Below, one piece after another: positions 45,683-55,184 of a stretch of DNA of 64,000 nucleotides. The position numbers and the translations under genes are program-made. The first letter of the stretch is position 1. The number at the start of each line of letters is the position of its first letter. Under the pieces are notes generated by a model that made no database searches, had not been told where the DNA came from, and saw only the letters and a list, made by a program, of their open reading frames with translations. Origin of the DNA: Weissella hellenica (GTDB lineage: Bacteria > Bacillota > Bacilli > Lactobacillales > Lactobacillaceae); the NCBI RefSeq assembly GCF_005405545.1, contig NZ_BJEG01000008.1, positions 1-64,000 of the forward strand, in the 5' to 3' direction.

Positions 45683-45702
45683 AACCTAACGCATTAATTA
45701 AT
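45683..45702. promoter_or_regulatory. palindrome upstream of the polymerase gene
   Basis: CGTTAG-tttaaac-CTAACG lies in the gap between the divergent polymerase and tag genes, so it could control both DNA-repair genes. It does not match the CGAAC-type LexA box. Confidence 0.4.
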
Positions 45703-45820
45703 CAATCTCCGTTTACCAGTGATAAAATTTTTCCCTGTATACTGATCGTTGTTCGCGGTACAATTAATGAACACTAACAATTTCTCTTTGATGTCAACAT
45801 ATGATAAGGAGCAAATAATT

Positions 45821-46372
45821 ATGAAGCAGCGCTGCGATTGGGCACAACCTGGTAATCAATTATTAAAAGACTATCACGATTATGAATGGGGTACCCCAAC
45901 AACGGAAAGTAAACGACTTTTCGAGTTGTTAACTCTTGAAGCTTTCCAAAGTGGACTAAGTTGGCAACTTATTTTAAATAAACGAGAAAATTTTAAACAA
46001 GCATTTGATGACTTCGAATTTGAAAAAATCGCCCGTTATGATGATGATAAAATCAGTGACTTGATGCATAATAACGGTATTATTCGTAATAAGCGTAAAA
46101 TAGTAGCCACCATTAATAATGCCAAAATTATCCAAACAAAGTTTCCTAATAATCAATTTAGTGAATATATTTGGTCATTCACGGGGAATCATACAATTTG
46201 CCATCACTATGCCTCATCTGAAGCAATACCAAAATATGATCAACTAGCGCTAATTGTCAGTAAAAGTCTAAAAAATGCCGGCTTTTCATTTACCGGTCCA
46301 GTTACGACTTACTCATTTCTCCAAGCGTCAGGTATTATAAATGATCATCAGGTAAACTGTTTTAAAAAATAA
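45821..46372 (+). CDS. tag: DNA-3-methyladenine glycosylase I
   Basis: 183 residues from the ATG at 45821 (AAGGAG upstream). RCDWA at the start, YHDYEWGTP, LLTLEAFQSGLSWQLILNKR (HhH region) and the zinc residues Cys5, His17 and C-terminal His/Cys (HHYASS..., DHQVNCF) match Tag. Removes 3-methyladenine from alkylated DNA. Divergent from the Y-family polymerase. Confidence 0.9.
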   Translation: MKQRCDWAQPGNQLLKDYHDYEWGTPTTESKRLFELLTLEAFQSGLSWQLILNKRENFKQAFDDFEFEKIARYDDDKISDLMHNNGIIRNKRKIVATINNAKIIQTKFPNNQFSEYIWSFTGNHTICHHYASSEAIPKYDQLALIVSKSLKNAGFSFTGPVTTYSFLQASGIINDHQVNCFKK

Positions 46373-46383
46373 CCTAATAAATA

Positions 46384-46423
46384 ATAAAAGACGTCCAACA
46401 ATTTTAATGTTGAACGTCTTTTA
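46384..46423. terminator. terminator behind tag
   Basis: ATAAAAGACGT-CCAACA and TGTTGA-ACGTCTTTTAT arms; usable in both directions. Confidence 0.75.
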
Positions 46424-46442
46424 TGTCCCCTAGGTATAAACC

Positions 46443-46604
46443 CTACCATTCATTATGCTTAATCATCGCTGCCAAATCAGCTTGTGTTACTTCCTGTCTA
46501 GGTAGCGATCTAGTGGCTCTTTTAAATTCTCTATTTAACTTTTCTTGTTCAGCTAAAGCTTCGTTATCCGAAAATTCTGCATGTTTTCTATTTAAAGCTG
46601 CCAT
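46443..46604 (-). CDS. 53-residue protein, unknown
   Basis: MAALNRKHAEFSDNEALAEQ... ending AAMIKHNEW, charged and helical. Two ATGs in a row follow AAAAGGGGGC; the second (46604) is better spaced. It starts 28 bp after the gldA stop and is in the same direction, so it may be co-transcribed. Confidence 0.55.
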   Translation of the reverse strand: MAALNRKHAEFSDNEALAEQEKLNREFKRATRSLPRQEVTQADLAAMIKHNEW

Positions 46605-46631
46605 CATGCCCCCTTTTACAATAACTTATTC

Positions 46632-47723
46632 TTATTTACGAGATTTCACATAACAATCAACTGCTACAATAACATTTGCAACATCTTCAGCTGTCACTTC
46701 AAATGGCATTTGGTGAATCGTCTCAGAAGGAATAGTTGCTTGCTTACCAACATTCAAAAAATCTTCATAAGTAGCATCTTCTAAGTGTAGGTCTGCCAAG
46801 GTAGTTGGTAATCCAAGCGATTGATTAAAATCAATATACTTATCTAATACTTTCGCTGGCACGTTGTCCAACATTAATTCACATAAATAGCCATAAGCAA
46901 CTTTCTCACCGTGCATCATGGTTTCGCTTTCGCCAGATAATACAGTGAAACCATTGTAAATCGCATGCGCAGCTGCTAATCCAGAGCTTTCAAAACCAAT
47001 ACCACTTAATAATGTGTTGGCTTCAACAATTGTTTCCAATGCTGCTGTTACAACGTGTGCTTCAGCCGCTGCCACAGCTTCATGAGCATGCGCAAATAAA
47101 TTATCTTCACAAGTTTGTGCAATCGCTAATGAGGCTAATGTTGGGGCTTGACCAAGCATGGACTTATTGTGTCCCTTAGCAACATCTTGTGCTTCAATAT
47201 TAGTTGCCATCGCATCCCCAATACCAGCGATTAAACTTCTAACTGGCGCATTAGCAACAACTTTCGTATCTACCAACACAATATCTGGATTTTTATCATA
47301 GAAAGCATAATTCGTAAATTGTCCTTCTGGCGTATACAACACTGACAAAGCTGAACATGGCGCATCAGTTGAGGCTACCGTTGGTAAAATAGCTACTGGT
47401 ACTGCTAGTTTATCAGCAATATTTTTAGCTGTATCAAGTGTTTTACCGCCACCTAAGCCAATAATAAAATCATTATTTTCTTGCTTACCTATTCCAACGA
47501 CGCGCATAATTTCTTCTTCAGAAGCTTCGCCACCAAAGGTCACACGAGTTACCGTAAAATCACTTGATAAGGTTTGATTTAATTTTTTACCAACAATCTC
47601 CCAAACAATGTCATCACAAAGCAATATCGGTTGCTTCCCCAAATTCTCAAGATATTCTTTTGGCTGATCTAATACACCATTACCTTGTACATAATGTGCT
47701 GGACTTGAAAATGCTTTAATCAT
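46632..47723 (-). CDS. gldA: glycerol dehydrogenase
   Basis: 363 residues, iron/zinc-type dehydrogenase oxidising glycerol to dihydroxyacetone with NAD. GLGGGKTLDTAKNIAD binds NAD; metal residues lie in GIGDAMATNIEA (Asp), LAAAHAIYNGF (His) and MMHGEKVAYG (His). Normal length. A single gene with no dha kinase neighbour. Confidence 0.88.
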   Translation of the reverse strand: MIKAFSSPAHYVQGNGVLDQPKEYLENLGKQPILLCDDIVWEIVGKKLNQTLSSDFTVTRVTFGGEASEEEIMRVVGIGKQENNDFIIGLGGGKTLDTAKNIADKLAVPVAILPTVASTDAPCSALSVLYTPEGQFTNYAFYDKNPDIVLVDTKVVANAPVRSLIAGIGDAMATNIEAQDVAKGHNKSMLGQAPTLASLAIAQTCEDNLFAHAHEAVAAAEAHVVTAALETIVEANTLLSGIGFESSGLAAAHAIYNGFTVLSGESETMMHGEKVAYGYLCELMLDNVPAKVLDKYIDFNQSLGLPTTLADLHLEDATYEDFLNVGKQATIPSETIHQMPFEVTAEDVANVIVAVDCYVKSRK

Positions 47724-47953
47724 AATTTTCTCCCATAAAAGTATATTGTGATTTATTTCACTATATACAGTCTAACAATATCTGCGTTAGATGACTACTT
47801 ATATGCTTACTAACGTTCAAAATCACAACTCTCGCATGCCACTTAAAATTGTATATATTCAAATATTATTGGATAATAGCTATATTACAACAAAGATCAT
47901 AATAGCACTAACACCAAAAATATTTAATTCACAATTCACGGAGAACAATTAAC

Positions 47954-48694
47954 ATGCAAATTATTATTTCACCTGCCAAAAAAATGACAGTTGATCAAGA
48001 CGATTTCACACCAACTAATACGCCACACTACTTAGAAAAATCCTTACTAATTAAACGCAAACTATTATCACTTTCTTATGATGAACTAAAAAAATTGTGG
48101 CAAACTAGTGATAAATTAACAACTGAAAACTACAACCAACTTCATCACACAAATTCAAATAACGTATTAACACCCGCTATATTCAGTTATATTGGCATTC
48201 AGTATCAGTATATGGCGCCAAACGTTTTGAGTGAACAGTCATTAACTTATCTTCAGAAGCATTTATGGATTTTATCTGCTTTTTACGGTATATTACGTCC
48301 ATTTGATGGTATTGTGCCTTATCGTTTGGAGATGAAATCTCGGTTAAAAGTTAACGATAGTCGTAATCTTTATGAATTTTGGGGAGATACATTATACCAA
48401 ACGGTCCGTAACCAGGGACCTATTATTAATTTAGCATCTAAAGAATATGCACAATCAATATGTCCTTTTTTACAACCTGAGGACGAATTTATTGATGTTA
48501 TATTTGCACACATTGTATCAGGAAAACTAAAAATTAAAGCTACCGATGCTAAGATAGCTCGTGGTGAAATGGTGCGCTTTATTGTTGAAAATAAACTAAA
48601 AACTATTGATGAACTGAAACAATTTAAAACAGCTGTATATTCTTTTGATGCATCACAATCAACTGATCATAAATTAGTTTTTATCTATCAGTAA
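47954..48694 (+). CDS. yaaA: YaaA peroxide-stress protein
   Basis: 246 residues: MQIIISPAKKM at the start, FSYIGIQYQYM, LSAFYGILRPFDGIVPYRLE and NLASKEYA match YaaA/DUF328, linked in E. coli to lowering free iron in peroxide stress and binding DNA. Normal length; SD GGAGAA. Confidence 0.9.
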   Translation: MQIIISPAKKMTVDQDDFTPTNTPHYLEKSLLIKRKLLSLSYDELKKLWQTSDKLTTENYNQLHHTNSNNVLTPAIFSYIGIQYQYMAPNVLSEQSLTYLQKHLWILSAFYGILRPFDGIVPYRLEMKSRLKVNDSRNLYEFWGDTLYQTVRNQGPIINLASKEYAQSICPFLQPEDEFIDVIFAHIVSGKLKIKATDAKIARGEMVRFIVENKLKTIDELKQFKTAVYSFDASQSTDHKLVFIYQ

Positions 48695-48745
48695 ATTCAT
48701 CGCTACTACAATTTAAATCTTATCCTTTCACCTACACAAAAAACA

Positions 48746-48784
48746 TAAGAGCTATCACTTAAGCAGTAGCTCTTCTGTTTTTTA
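48746..48784 (+). terminator. terminator behind yaaA
   Basis: AAGAGCTA and TAGCTCTT stem followed by CTGTTTTTT. Confidence 0.65.
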
Positions 48785-48890
48785 ACCTTAATTGATTCGT
48801 TTTGCCAGTTATGTTTACTCAAACGAACAATGCCTTGATAATATGTCTTCTTTGAACATCCCCAACAAATACACGATTACTTGTGCTTTA

Positions 48891-49622
48891 TTATTTAACA
48901 ATAGCATATTCATCAATTGATTTATTATCTGAGTCTTTGAGTACTAACCAGCTATTAGTCCCACCAAAGTAAAGAAAAAGACCAACTTCATTAACACTTT
49001 TTAAAATAATATCTTCTGTCGTGATAGATTTTTCTATTTTATTTGCTTGTTCTTGACGTAACTGCGTCCCCATACGAGCATCTAAACCAACAGAACCATC
49101 TTTATTTAACGAATAATTTTTTCTTAAAATAGCCCCTTTAGCAATACGCAACTCCTGACGTTTTTGCCAAAAGACAGTTGCTTTGCTACCAAATGCATCT
49201 ACCATAAAAGTAACATCAGCAATCGATTTTTTCCAACGATGCTGGGTTTTGGCAGAAACTTTTGTTTTAGGAATTATCGCATACATAAATTGATCAAGCA
49301 GCAAAACTATTCCTTCTATATAATCAATGAGGTTTTGATTATCAGTAACTACACTAAGCTTTTTATTACTTACTGTTTTTTTAATGCTTTCTAATAACGC
49401 TGTTTCATCGATATCTTTAGGTGATATTAGTTGAATAACCGTTCCCACATCAGCTGGTTGTAAACTAGCTGATTGCAGATTTCTATTTTTAAAATTTAAA
49501 TAAACGCCTGACAATGGTTGACCATATTTGAAATTGTGGTGAATATATAGTCTACTCTGTTCATTGTTAAATACCAATTCAACGAAATCTGGTGTAACTG
49601 TCATTTCAGCCTGAATTTTCAT
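48891..49622 (-). CDS. hypothetical protein with a DUF4357-like C-terminus
   Basis: 243 residues. The C-terminal 100 residues (AKGAILRKNYSLNKDGSVGL, TTEDIILKSVNEVGLFLYFG, GTNSWLVLKD) resemble the DUF4357 fold often attached to restriction or DNA-repair proteins; the N-terminal half is not recognised. Single gene with its own promoter region. The function is unknown. Confidence 0.5.
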   Translation of the reverse strand: MKIQAEMTVTPDFVELVFNNEQSRLYIHHNFKYGQPLSGVYLNFKNRNLQSASLQPADVGTVIQLISPKDIDETALLESIKKTVSNKKLSVVTDNQNLIDYIEGIVLLLDQFMYAIIPKTKVSAKTQHRWKKSIADVTFMVDAFGSKATVFWQKRQELRIAKGAILRKNYSLNKDGSVGLDARMGTQLRQEQANKIEKSITTEDIILKSVNEVGLFLYFGGTNSWLVLKDSDNKSIDEYAIVK

Positions 49623-49920
49623 ATAATCTCCTTTTCATTTTAGAGAAGCACTAAATTAATCTTCTATTCTATAAGTTTTCAAATAAATAATTCATATAGC
49701 AGCTTGACATCAACAATGTTATTTAACTTTTATTAACTTTTTAATTGTAGCATAAACACGTTTTAAAAATCTGAAGTCTCAATACAATTTACATTTCTCC
49801 TCCAAAACAACTTTTATCCAGTTTACCTTTAAATATACAACCTGTCTCAAATGCAATCATACTTTACCTATGTTACCCTGTTAATATAATTAAGTGGTGT
49901 ATTATGAGGAGGTAATCAAT

Positions 49921-50802
49921 ATGGATCAGACATATAATCGTAAAACAATACGTAAAAAAATTAAACGTCAAGCTAAGGATGTTCTACACAGAGATTTATG
50001 GGGAAACGTCGGCTTAATTGCTCCTTGGATGATTGTTATTTATATAATATTCATCTATTCTTATGTTACAACAAGTATTACTACAGGGCAAAATGAGACA
50101 CCGACTGGTCAGGCAGTGTTTGAGGTACTATTTAGTTTTGTCTTTGCAATTATCACCGCATACACTATTTATGTTGCTGAATATCAGTCATTAAAACAAA
50201 TGCGTGATGAAACTACTACTGCCAAACCTGTAGAGTCATGGTTTAAAACGTATTTCACTAAAAAATGGCAAAAAACTATCTGGTTAAGCATCTGGATGAC
50301 ATTTCTTTTCTTAGTTGGTTGGGCCTTACTAATCAGTTTTGGTCGGACAGGTATCGGATTATCAAGTATTACAATGACTCTATATGCTCTAAACAACATA
50401 AGCATACCGACATTCCTTGTAGTAGCCTTTATCATCAGCTTTATAGTATTTGTCGTCTTTGGTATTATTTACCTGATGAAACAGTATAAGTATATTTTCA
50501 TCCCCTTTGTTGGTTTAGATAGTCCTTCAACAAAAGGATTTAAATTAGTCGCTAAATCACGTGAGTTGATGAAAGGTCATCGTTGGGAGCTTTTCGTCAT
50601 GCATCTTAGTTTCTTTTGGTGGATTTTGTTAATTGGTGTTACTTTAGGATTAGCTAGTTTCTATGTTATGCCTTACATATACTTAACATTAGCTGGTTAT
50701 TACGATGTTATAAACAACACTCAAAGAAATAAAGCAACAGAAGTAACGGATAAACAGGGTCCTATTAAAGCAATTGTCCTACAACCAAATTCAACGTATT
50801 AG
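49921..50802 (+). CDS. DUF975 membrane protein
   Basis: 293 residues from the ATG at 49921 after GAGGAGG. Five or six membrane segments, basic N-terminus (NRKTIRKKIKRQAKDVLHRD) and the family motif KSRELMKGHRWELFVMHLSF. Intact paralogue of the nonsense-broken gene at 27444. Confidence 0.7.
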   Translation: MDQTYNRKTIRKKIKRQAKDVLHRDLWGNVGLIAPWMIVIYIIFIYSYVTTSITTGQNETPTGQAVFEVLFSFVFAIITAYTIYVAEYQSLKQMRDETTTAKPVESWFKTYFTKKWQKTIWLSIWMTFLFLVGWALLISFGRTGIGLSSITMTLYALNNISIPTFLVVAFIISFIVFVVFGIIYLMKQYKYIFIPFVGLDSPSTKGFKLVAKSRELMKGHRWELFVMHLSFFWWILLIGVTLGLASFYVMPYIYLTLAGYYDVINNTQRNKATEVTDKQGPIKAIVLQPNSTY

Positions 50803-50811
50803 ATAGTTAAA

Positions 50812-50853
50812 GGGCGTTAATCTAACCAAATTTGGTAGATTGACGCCCTTTTC
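50812..50853 (+). terminator. terminator behind the DUF975 gene
   Basis: GGGCGT-AATCT...AGATT-ACGCCC with an inner ACCAAATTTGGT palindrome, then TTTT. Confidence 0.85.
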
Positions 50854-50980
50854 ATTTTACGCTATTTTATTTTTTAAGCACTCATAAATGACACTACCAT
50901 TATATGTTATCTCATATTGATTAGGTCCACTAATGCCTTATTAAAATTTAGCTACTACAATGAAGATGAAGGTTATTATT

Positions 50981-51297
50981 ATGCAAATGAGTTATCAAAT
51001 CGATTCAATGACATGTTTTAAGACTGGAATCACTTTTTCAATGATTTTAATCATCTAACACCATTTACTCAACAATTAAAGAGTGATGTTGTGGATTCAG
51101 ACAATCATTATGAAGTATCAGTTGATGTACCTGGTATTAATAAGGACGATATTAATCTAAGCTATCAGGGGAATACGTTAACGATTTCTGCTACAAAACA
51201 TGCTTCTAAAACTGATAAAGATGATCAAGGTAACATATTAACTCAAGAACATTCTGTAGGACACATTCTATTTCAATTGATTAATTTAAACAGCTAA
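50981..51297 (+). pseudogene. decayed Hsp20 small heat-shock protein
   Basis: The frame reads ANELSNRFNDMF, TAA at 51019-51021, then DWNHFFNDFNHLTPF and DNHYEVSVDVPGINKDDINL, SYQGNTLTISATKH: the Hsp20 alpha-crystallin start. The ATG at 50981 is one base out of phase with it. Beyond TQEHSVGH the sequence no longer follows the family and stops at 51297, with the second half of the domain missing. At least three lesions. Confidence 0.7.
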
Positions 51298-51345
51298 AAA
51301 AGGCCTGGCAGATACTGTTAAATCAGTAACTACCAAGCCTTTTTA
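51297..51345. terminator. terminator between hsp20 remnant and busAB
   Basis: AAAAGGCCTGG...TACTG / CAGTA...CCAAGCCTTTTT; interrupted stem, usable from both sides. Confidence 0.7.
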
Positions 51346-51362
51346 CCTTAAGAAAATGCTAA

Positions 51363-53093
51363 TTATTTAAACCAACTATCCACTTGTGATTGATGGTTCT
51401 TAATCCACTTATTAGCAGCTTTTTTTGGTGACATACCATCGTCCATATCAAGCATAACACTAGACATATCTTCCTTAGTCCAATGGAATTTATCTAGTGC
51501 CTTATAGGCATCTGGTTTATCTTCCTTCAATCCTTGACGAGCAATTGTTTTAATTGATTCCTCACTACCCATCGCCTTCTTAGGATCTTCCAAATATTTC
51601 AAATCATACTTTTGGAATATCCAGTGTGGCTGCCAACCAGTCACAATAATTTCTTGTTTAGCTTTGATTGCCTTACCCAAAGCAACTGTCATCGCACCAG
51701 TTGATGATTCGGAAAGCTTCCAACCTTTTTTATCTAGTCCATATGCTTTAATAGTATCCTTAGCTAGGCTTGAAATACCAGCACCTGGTTCGATACCTGT
51801 AATTTTCTTACCAGCTTGGTTTTGCAGATCTTCAATACTATTAACATCAGTCATATACTTAGGTACAGTCAGACCATTTGTCGCACCCTTCAAATTAGTT
51901 CCTAACATATCCAATTGGTCTTTATACTTCTTATATTGCGCCGCATGAGTAGTTGGTAACCAAGATGAAACAGAAACATCTGCTTCACCATTTGCAACTG
52001 ATTGCCAAACAATCGCATTATCTAATGATGTCATCTCTACATCATAGCCATGTTGACGTAACGCTTGTGCTAAGACGTTACTTGAGGCAACTTCAGAATC
52101 CCATTGCACGTAAGCAATTTTAATAGTTTCCTTTTGAGAACTAGCTGAAGTAATCGTTGTAACAATACCAGTTCCGACCATAACCATAAGTGTTACCAGT
52201 ATGGTCCAAAGTTTCCAATGACGTTTAGGGGTTGTCGAACTTTGTTTAGACGTTTGATTAATTTTTTGTGTTAATCGATCCATGATGATAGCTAAGACCA
52301 CTAATGAAATACCATTAACAAATCCCTTACCAACATCTGCACCTTGTACGGCCGATAGAATACCACGTCCAAGACCCGGTGCTCCAATCATGGAAGCTAC
52401 CACAACCATTGATAACGCGAGCATCAATGTTTGATTAATACCAGAAAAAATAGTTCCCTTAGCTAAAGGTAATTCTAGTTTGAACAATTTTTGCCAACCC
52501 GTTGACCCAAATGATTCAGCCGCTTCTACTAAATCTGTTGGCACTTGCTTAATTCCTAAACATGACATACGAACTGTTGGTGGTAATGCAAAGATAACTG
52601 AAGCAAATACACCAGGTACAACACCAATGCCAAAGAACGCTACTGCCGGGATCAAATATACAAAGGCCGGCATTGTCTGCATAAAGTCCAAAATGGGTTG
52701 GACAATTTTATTAACCATCTCATTTTTAGACATCCAAATTCCCAATGGGACTCCAATAATCACCGATAATAGACTGGCCATGATAACCAACGTAAAGGTA
52801 TTCATCAAATCAGACCACAAACCTTGGTTCGCAATAATTAGTAGTCCAACTAATGTAAATAATGGAAACCCCCATTTTTTATGCGACAAGACACCCACGA
52901 TCAATGTCATCCCAATAATAAATAACCAAATTGGAACTGCTGTTAATATATCTGTCATGGTATTCATTACGGTATTTCCACCCTTTTGAACACCATCAAA
53001 AAAACCGCTCAAATGATTAGTTAACCAATTAACACCACTATCAACCCATGAGTCTAGGGGGATTTTAGTGAATAAATTTGCTAAAACAAACAT
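51363..53093 (-). CDS. busAB: glycine betaine ABC transporter, permease-binding protein fusion
   Basis: 576 residues. Residues about 55-270 are the inner-membrane permease with the coupling loop EAAESFGSTGWQKLFKLELP LAKG; after a helix near 300 (LWTILVTLMVMVGTGIV) comes an OpuAC-type substrate-binding domain with aromatic cage residues in YVQWDSEV, SSWLPTTH and TGWQPHWIF. Uptake of glycine betaine or related osmolytes. The ATPase gene (busAA/opuAA), normally directly upstream, is not in the window next to it. A promoter overlapped by an inverted repeat lies upstream. Confidence 0.88.
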   Translation of the reverse strand: MFVLANLFTKIPLDSWVDSGVNWLTNHLSGFFDGVQKGGNTVMNTMTDILTAVPIWLFIIGMTLIVGVLSHKKWGFPLFTLVGLLIIANQGLWSDLMNTFTLVIMASLLSVIIGVPLGIWMSKNEMVNKIVQPILDFMQTMPAFVYLIPAVAFFGIGVVPGVFASVIFALPPTVRMSCLGIKQVPTDLVEAAESFGSTGWQKLFKLELPLAKGTIFSGINQTLMLALSMVVVASMIGAPGLGRGILSAVQGADVGKGFVNGISLVVLAIIMDRLTQKINQTSKQSSTTPKRHWKLWTILVTLMVMVGTGIVTTITSASSQKETIKIAYVQWDSEVASSNVLAQALRQHGYDVEMTSLDNAIVWQSVANGEADVSVSSWLPTTHAAQYKKYKDQLDMLGTNLKGATNGLTVPKYMTDVNSIEDLQNQAGKKITGIEPGAGISSLAKDTIKAYGLDKKGWKLSESSTGAMTVALGKAIKAKQEIIVTGWQPHWIFQKYDLKYLEDPKKAMGSEESIKTIARQGLKEDKPDAYKALDKFHWTKEDMSSVMLDMDDGMSPKKAANKWIKNHQSQVDSWFK

Positions 53094-53147
53094 TTTATAT
53101 CTCCTCCTTAGCTTATATGATTATCACTATAGTATTTATAATTTTTA

Positions 53148-53184
53148 AACTGACAACCTTATTATAAACACAAAGTTGTCAGTT
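53148..53184. promoter_or_regulatory. inverted repeat over the busAB promoter, BusR-like operator
   Basis: AACTGACAAC (53148-53157) and GTTGTCAGTT (53175-53184) are exact 10-bp arms 17 bp apart, enclosing the TATAAT box on the - strand. A TGACA-N21-TGTCA layout over a betaine-uptake promoter resembles sites of BusR, the c-di-AMP-responsive repressor. Confidence 0.5.
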
Positions 53185-53217
53185 AAGTCAAATGTTAATA
53201 ATCTAGCCTACCATATA

Positions 53218-53250
53218 AAAAAGCCTTGTGCCCTTAAACACAAGACTTAA
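53218..53250 (-). terminator. terminator of metQ
   Basis: CTTGTG and CACAAG arms with flanking AAG/CTT, followed by TTTTTTAT on the - strand. Confidence 0.65.
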
Positions 53251-53254
53251 AACA

Positions 53255-54082
53255 CTATTTTAGATTCCAAGCAGCATATTGTGAATTATCAAATAATTCT
53301 TTGATATCTGCTTTTGTTTCTTTTGTTTGGTAGGCTTTTACAATTTGCTTATATACCTTTTTATTAGCCTTATCTTTTGGTGCTGCAATTAGGTTAACGT
53401 ATGGGGCACTATTCTTCTTAAGGTTTTGTTCAACTAGAATGTCTTTATCCTTTAAATTAGCATCATGAGCAAAATTCCCATTAATAACACCAGCATCTGC
53501 CGTCTGCAACGCTGAAACTGCTTGACCAGCATCAACCTCTTTAATGTCTAACTTTTTCGGATTTGAAGTAATATCCTTAACTGTTGGATCCGTGACCTTC
53601 TTGTTATATTTAATTAACTTAGCTTGTACTAAAACATCTAAAGCACGTGCCTCATTAGTCGCATCATTTGGTACAACAATGCTAGCACCTTGTTTAATAT
53701 CACCGACTTTATCAACTTTCAGTGAATACATCCGCATTGGCACAATAACTGTTTTACCAATTGACTTTAATTTATTGCCTAATTTTTTATTTTGATCATC
53801 AAAAAATATTTTTGTCTGAAATGCATTCAAATCTAAACTACCGTCTGCCAACGCCTGATTTGGTTTAACATAGTCATTGAATTCCTTTAACTTAATTTTA
53901 ATACCATGCTCTTTTTGCGTCCGTTTACCAATGCGCTCCCATAATTCACGTGACGTATCACCAACAACCCCAATCGTGACTGTTTTAGTTTTAGCGGCAT
54001 TAGCTGTTACAATTGGTAAACCTGCTGAAGCAATTAGTAGTGCTGTCGCTGACACTACCCCAAATTTAATTCCATTTTTCAT
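53255..54082 (-). CDS. metQ: MetQ/NlpA-family substrate-binding protein
   Basis: 275 residues: signal peptide (KFGVVSATALLIASAGLPIV then TANAA), then TVTIGVVGDTSRELWERIG, ALADGSLDLNAFQTKIFF, VPNDATNEARALDVL and a NGNFAHDANLKD segment, the MetQ fold. There is no cysteine in the signal-peptide cleavage region, so it is not an ordinary lipoprotein. A T-box with a Met-type specifier precedes it. Its ABC partners metN and metP are not adjacent. Confidence 0.82.
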   Translation of the reverse strand: MKNGIKFGVVSATALLIASAGLPIVTANAAKTKTVTIGVVGDTSRELWERIGKRTQKEHGIKIKLKEFNDYVKPNQALADGSLDLNAFQTKIFFDDQNKKLGNKLKSIGKTVIVPMRMYSLKVDKVGDIKQGASIVVPNDATNEARALDVLVQAKLIKYNKKVTDPTVKDITSNPKKLDIKEVDAGQAVSALQTADAGVINGNFAHDANLKDKDILVEQNLKKNSAPYVNLIAAPKDKANKKVYKQIVKAYQTKETKADIKELFDNSQYAAWNLK

Positions 54083-54124
54083 AATGATATCTCCTATAAT
54101 TATTGTTCACTATTATTAAATTAC

Positions 54125-54415
54125 TAAAAAAAATCCCGTTGTATGACACTATACATGTCATACAACGGGACGATTAATTATCGTGTTACCACCCGAGTTC
54201 TGTTCATTAATTATCTGAACACTCAATTAAGTACGCGCAAAAATGCGGTAATACTCTAGCGCAATAACGGGCGCACCCGGAAATAACTTATTCTCATCAA
54301 CTCGTCATTTCACTCACTCTAAGGCCATTTTCACCATCCTCATTGATTGCATTCCACCAAACCGCAACTCTCTGAACAATTAAAGATTGATTACTTACCT
54401 CGTCTTCGTTGTTTA
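54125..54415 (-). promoter_or_regulatory. T-box riboswitch, methionine specifier
   Basis: Upstream of metQ on the - strand: a long Stem I region with AATG-rich loops, candidate specifier ATG at 54306-54308 in GTGAAATGACGAG, the T-box GGGTGGTAACACG (54182-54194), and a terminator CCCGTTGTATGAC...GTCATACAACGGG followed by TTTTTTT (54125-54172). Uncharged tRNA-Met would stabilise the antiterminator and switch metQ on. Confidence 0.85.
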
Positions 54416-54512
54416 TATTATATTTGTCGTTAAATAAAAAGTCAATAAGTTTAATTAGATAAAACTCATTTAAACACAACCAGCTAACAGCCATAAAATA
54501 ATCTTCTATAAT

Positions 54513-55184
54513 TTATGATGGTATTTGCTTATCTACTATGCGTAACCGTTCATCCAGTGTATAAATAATTGGCTTACCATTTGGAATCTTAATTTGATCC
54601 AATTGATCATCAGGTACATGTTCTAAATATTTAATCAATACCCGAAGACTACTACCATGTGCAACAACAAACTCATTACGGCCAAGTTGAAGCCTAGGTG
54701 CAAAGTTAATGTTCCAATAAGGCAATAGTCGTTCTTGCGTCATTACAAGACTCTCTGCTAATGGAATTGCCACACCAATCCGATCATAAGCCTGTTGGTG
54801 CTCTTGTTTGGTTAATGTTGGTGGAACATCTATAAATCCTCGCCGCCAACGTTCAACCTGTTTATGACCATATAGTTGCCGAGCTGTATCTTTATCTAAA
54901 CCAGCCAATGCACCATAATGACGTTCGTTTAAACGCCATGTCTTAAAAATTGGCATCCAATTAATATTTAAGACATCACAAACAATCAGAGCTGTCATAA
55001 TCGTGCGCTTTAACATTGATGTATGAACATCATCAATTTGAATACCCGTTTGTTTTAATGTTAGTCCTGCCTCATAGGCCTGTCTCTGTCCCTTATTTGT
55101 TAAAGAAGCATCTGTCCAACCTGTAAAAGTATTTTTCATATTTGCAGTACTTTCTCCATGACGCATTAAAATTAATTTAACCAT
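54513..55184 (-). CDS. gpmA: 2,3-bisphosphoglycerate-dependent phosphoglycerate mutase
   Basis: 223 residues from the ATG at 55184 (AAGGAG upstream). LILMRHGESTANMKNTFTGW with the phosphohistidine, TSMLKRTIMTA, RLNERHYGALAGLDK and VVAHGSSLRVLIKYLE. Interconverts 3- and 2-phosphoglycerate. Slightly shorter than the usual 228-250 residues. Some active-site neighbours differ from the standard enzyme, so it may be a paralogue. Confidence 0.85.
   Translation of the reverse strand: MVKLILMRHGESTANMKNTFTGWTDASLTNKGQRQAYEAGLTLKQTGIQIDDVHTSMLKRTIMTALIVCDVLNINWMPIFKTWRLNERHYGALAGLDKDTARQLYGHKQVERWRRGFIDVPPTLTKQEHQQAYDRIGVAIPLAESLVMTQERLLPYWNINFAPRLQLGRNEFVVAHGSSLRVLIKYLEHVPDDQLDQIKIPNGKPIIYTLDERLRIVDKQIPS

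Noticed and set aside
46423-46653. 76-codon + frame
   Set aside because: Antisense to the 53-residue gene at 46443-46604, which has a proper ribosome site.
54297-54494. 65-codon - frame upstream of metQ
   Set aside because: Lies within the Stem I region of the T-box leader.
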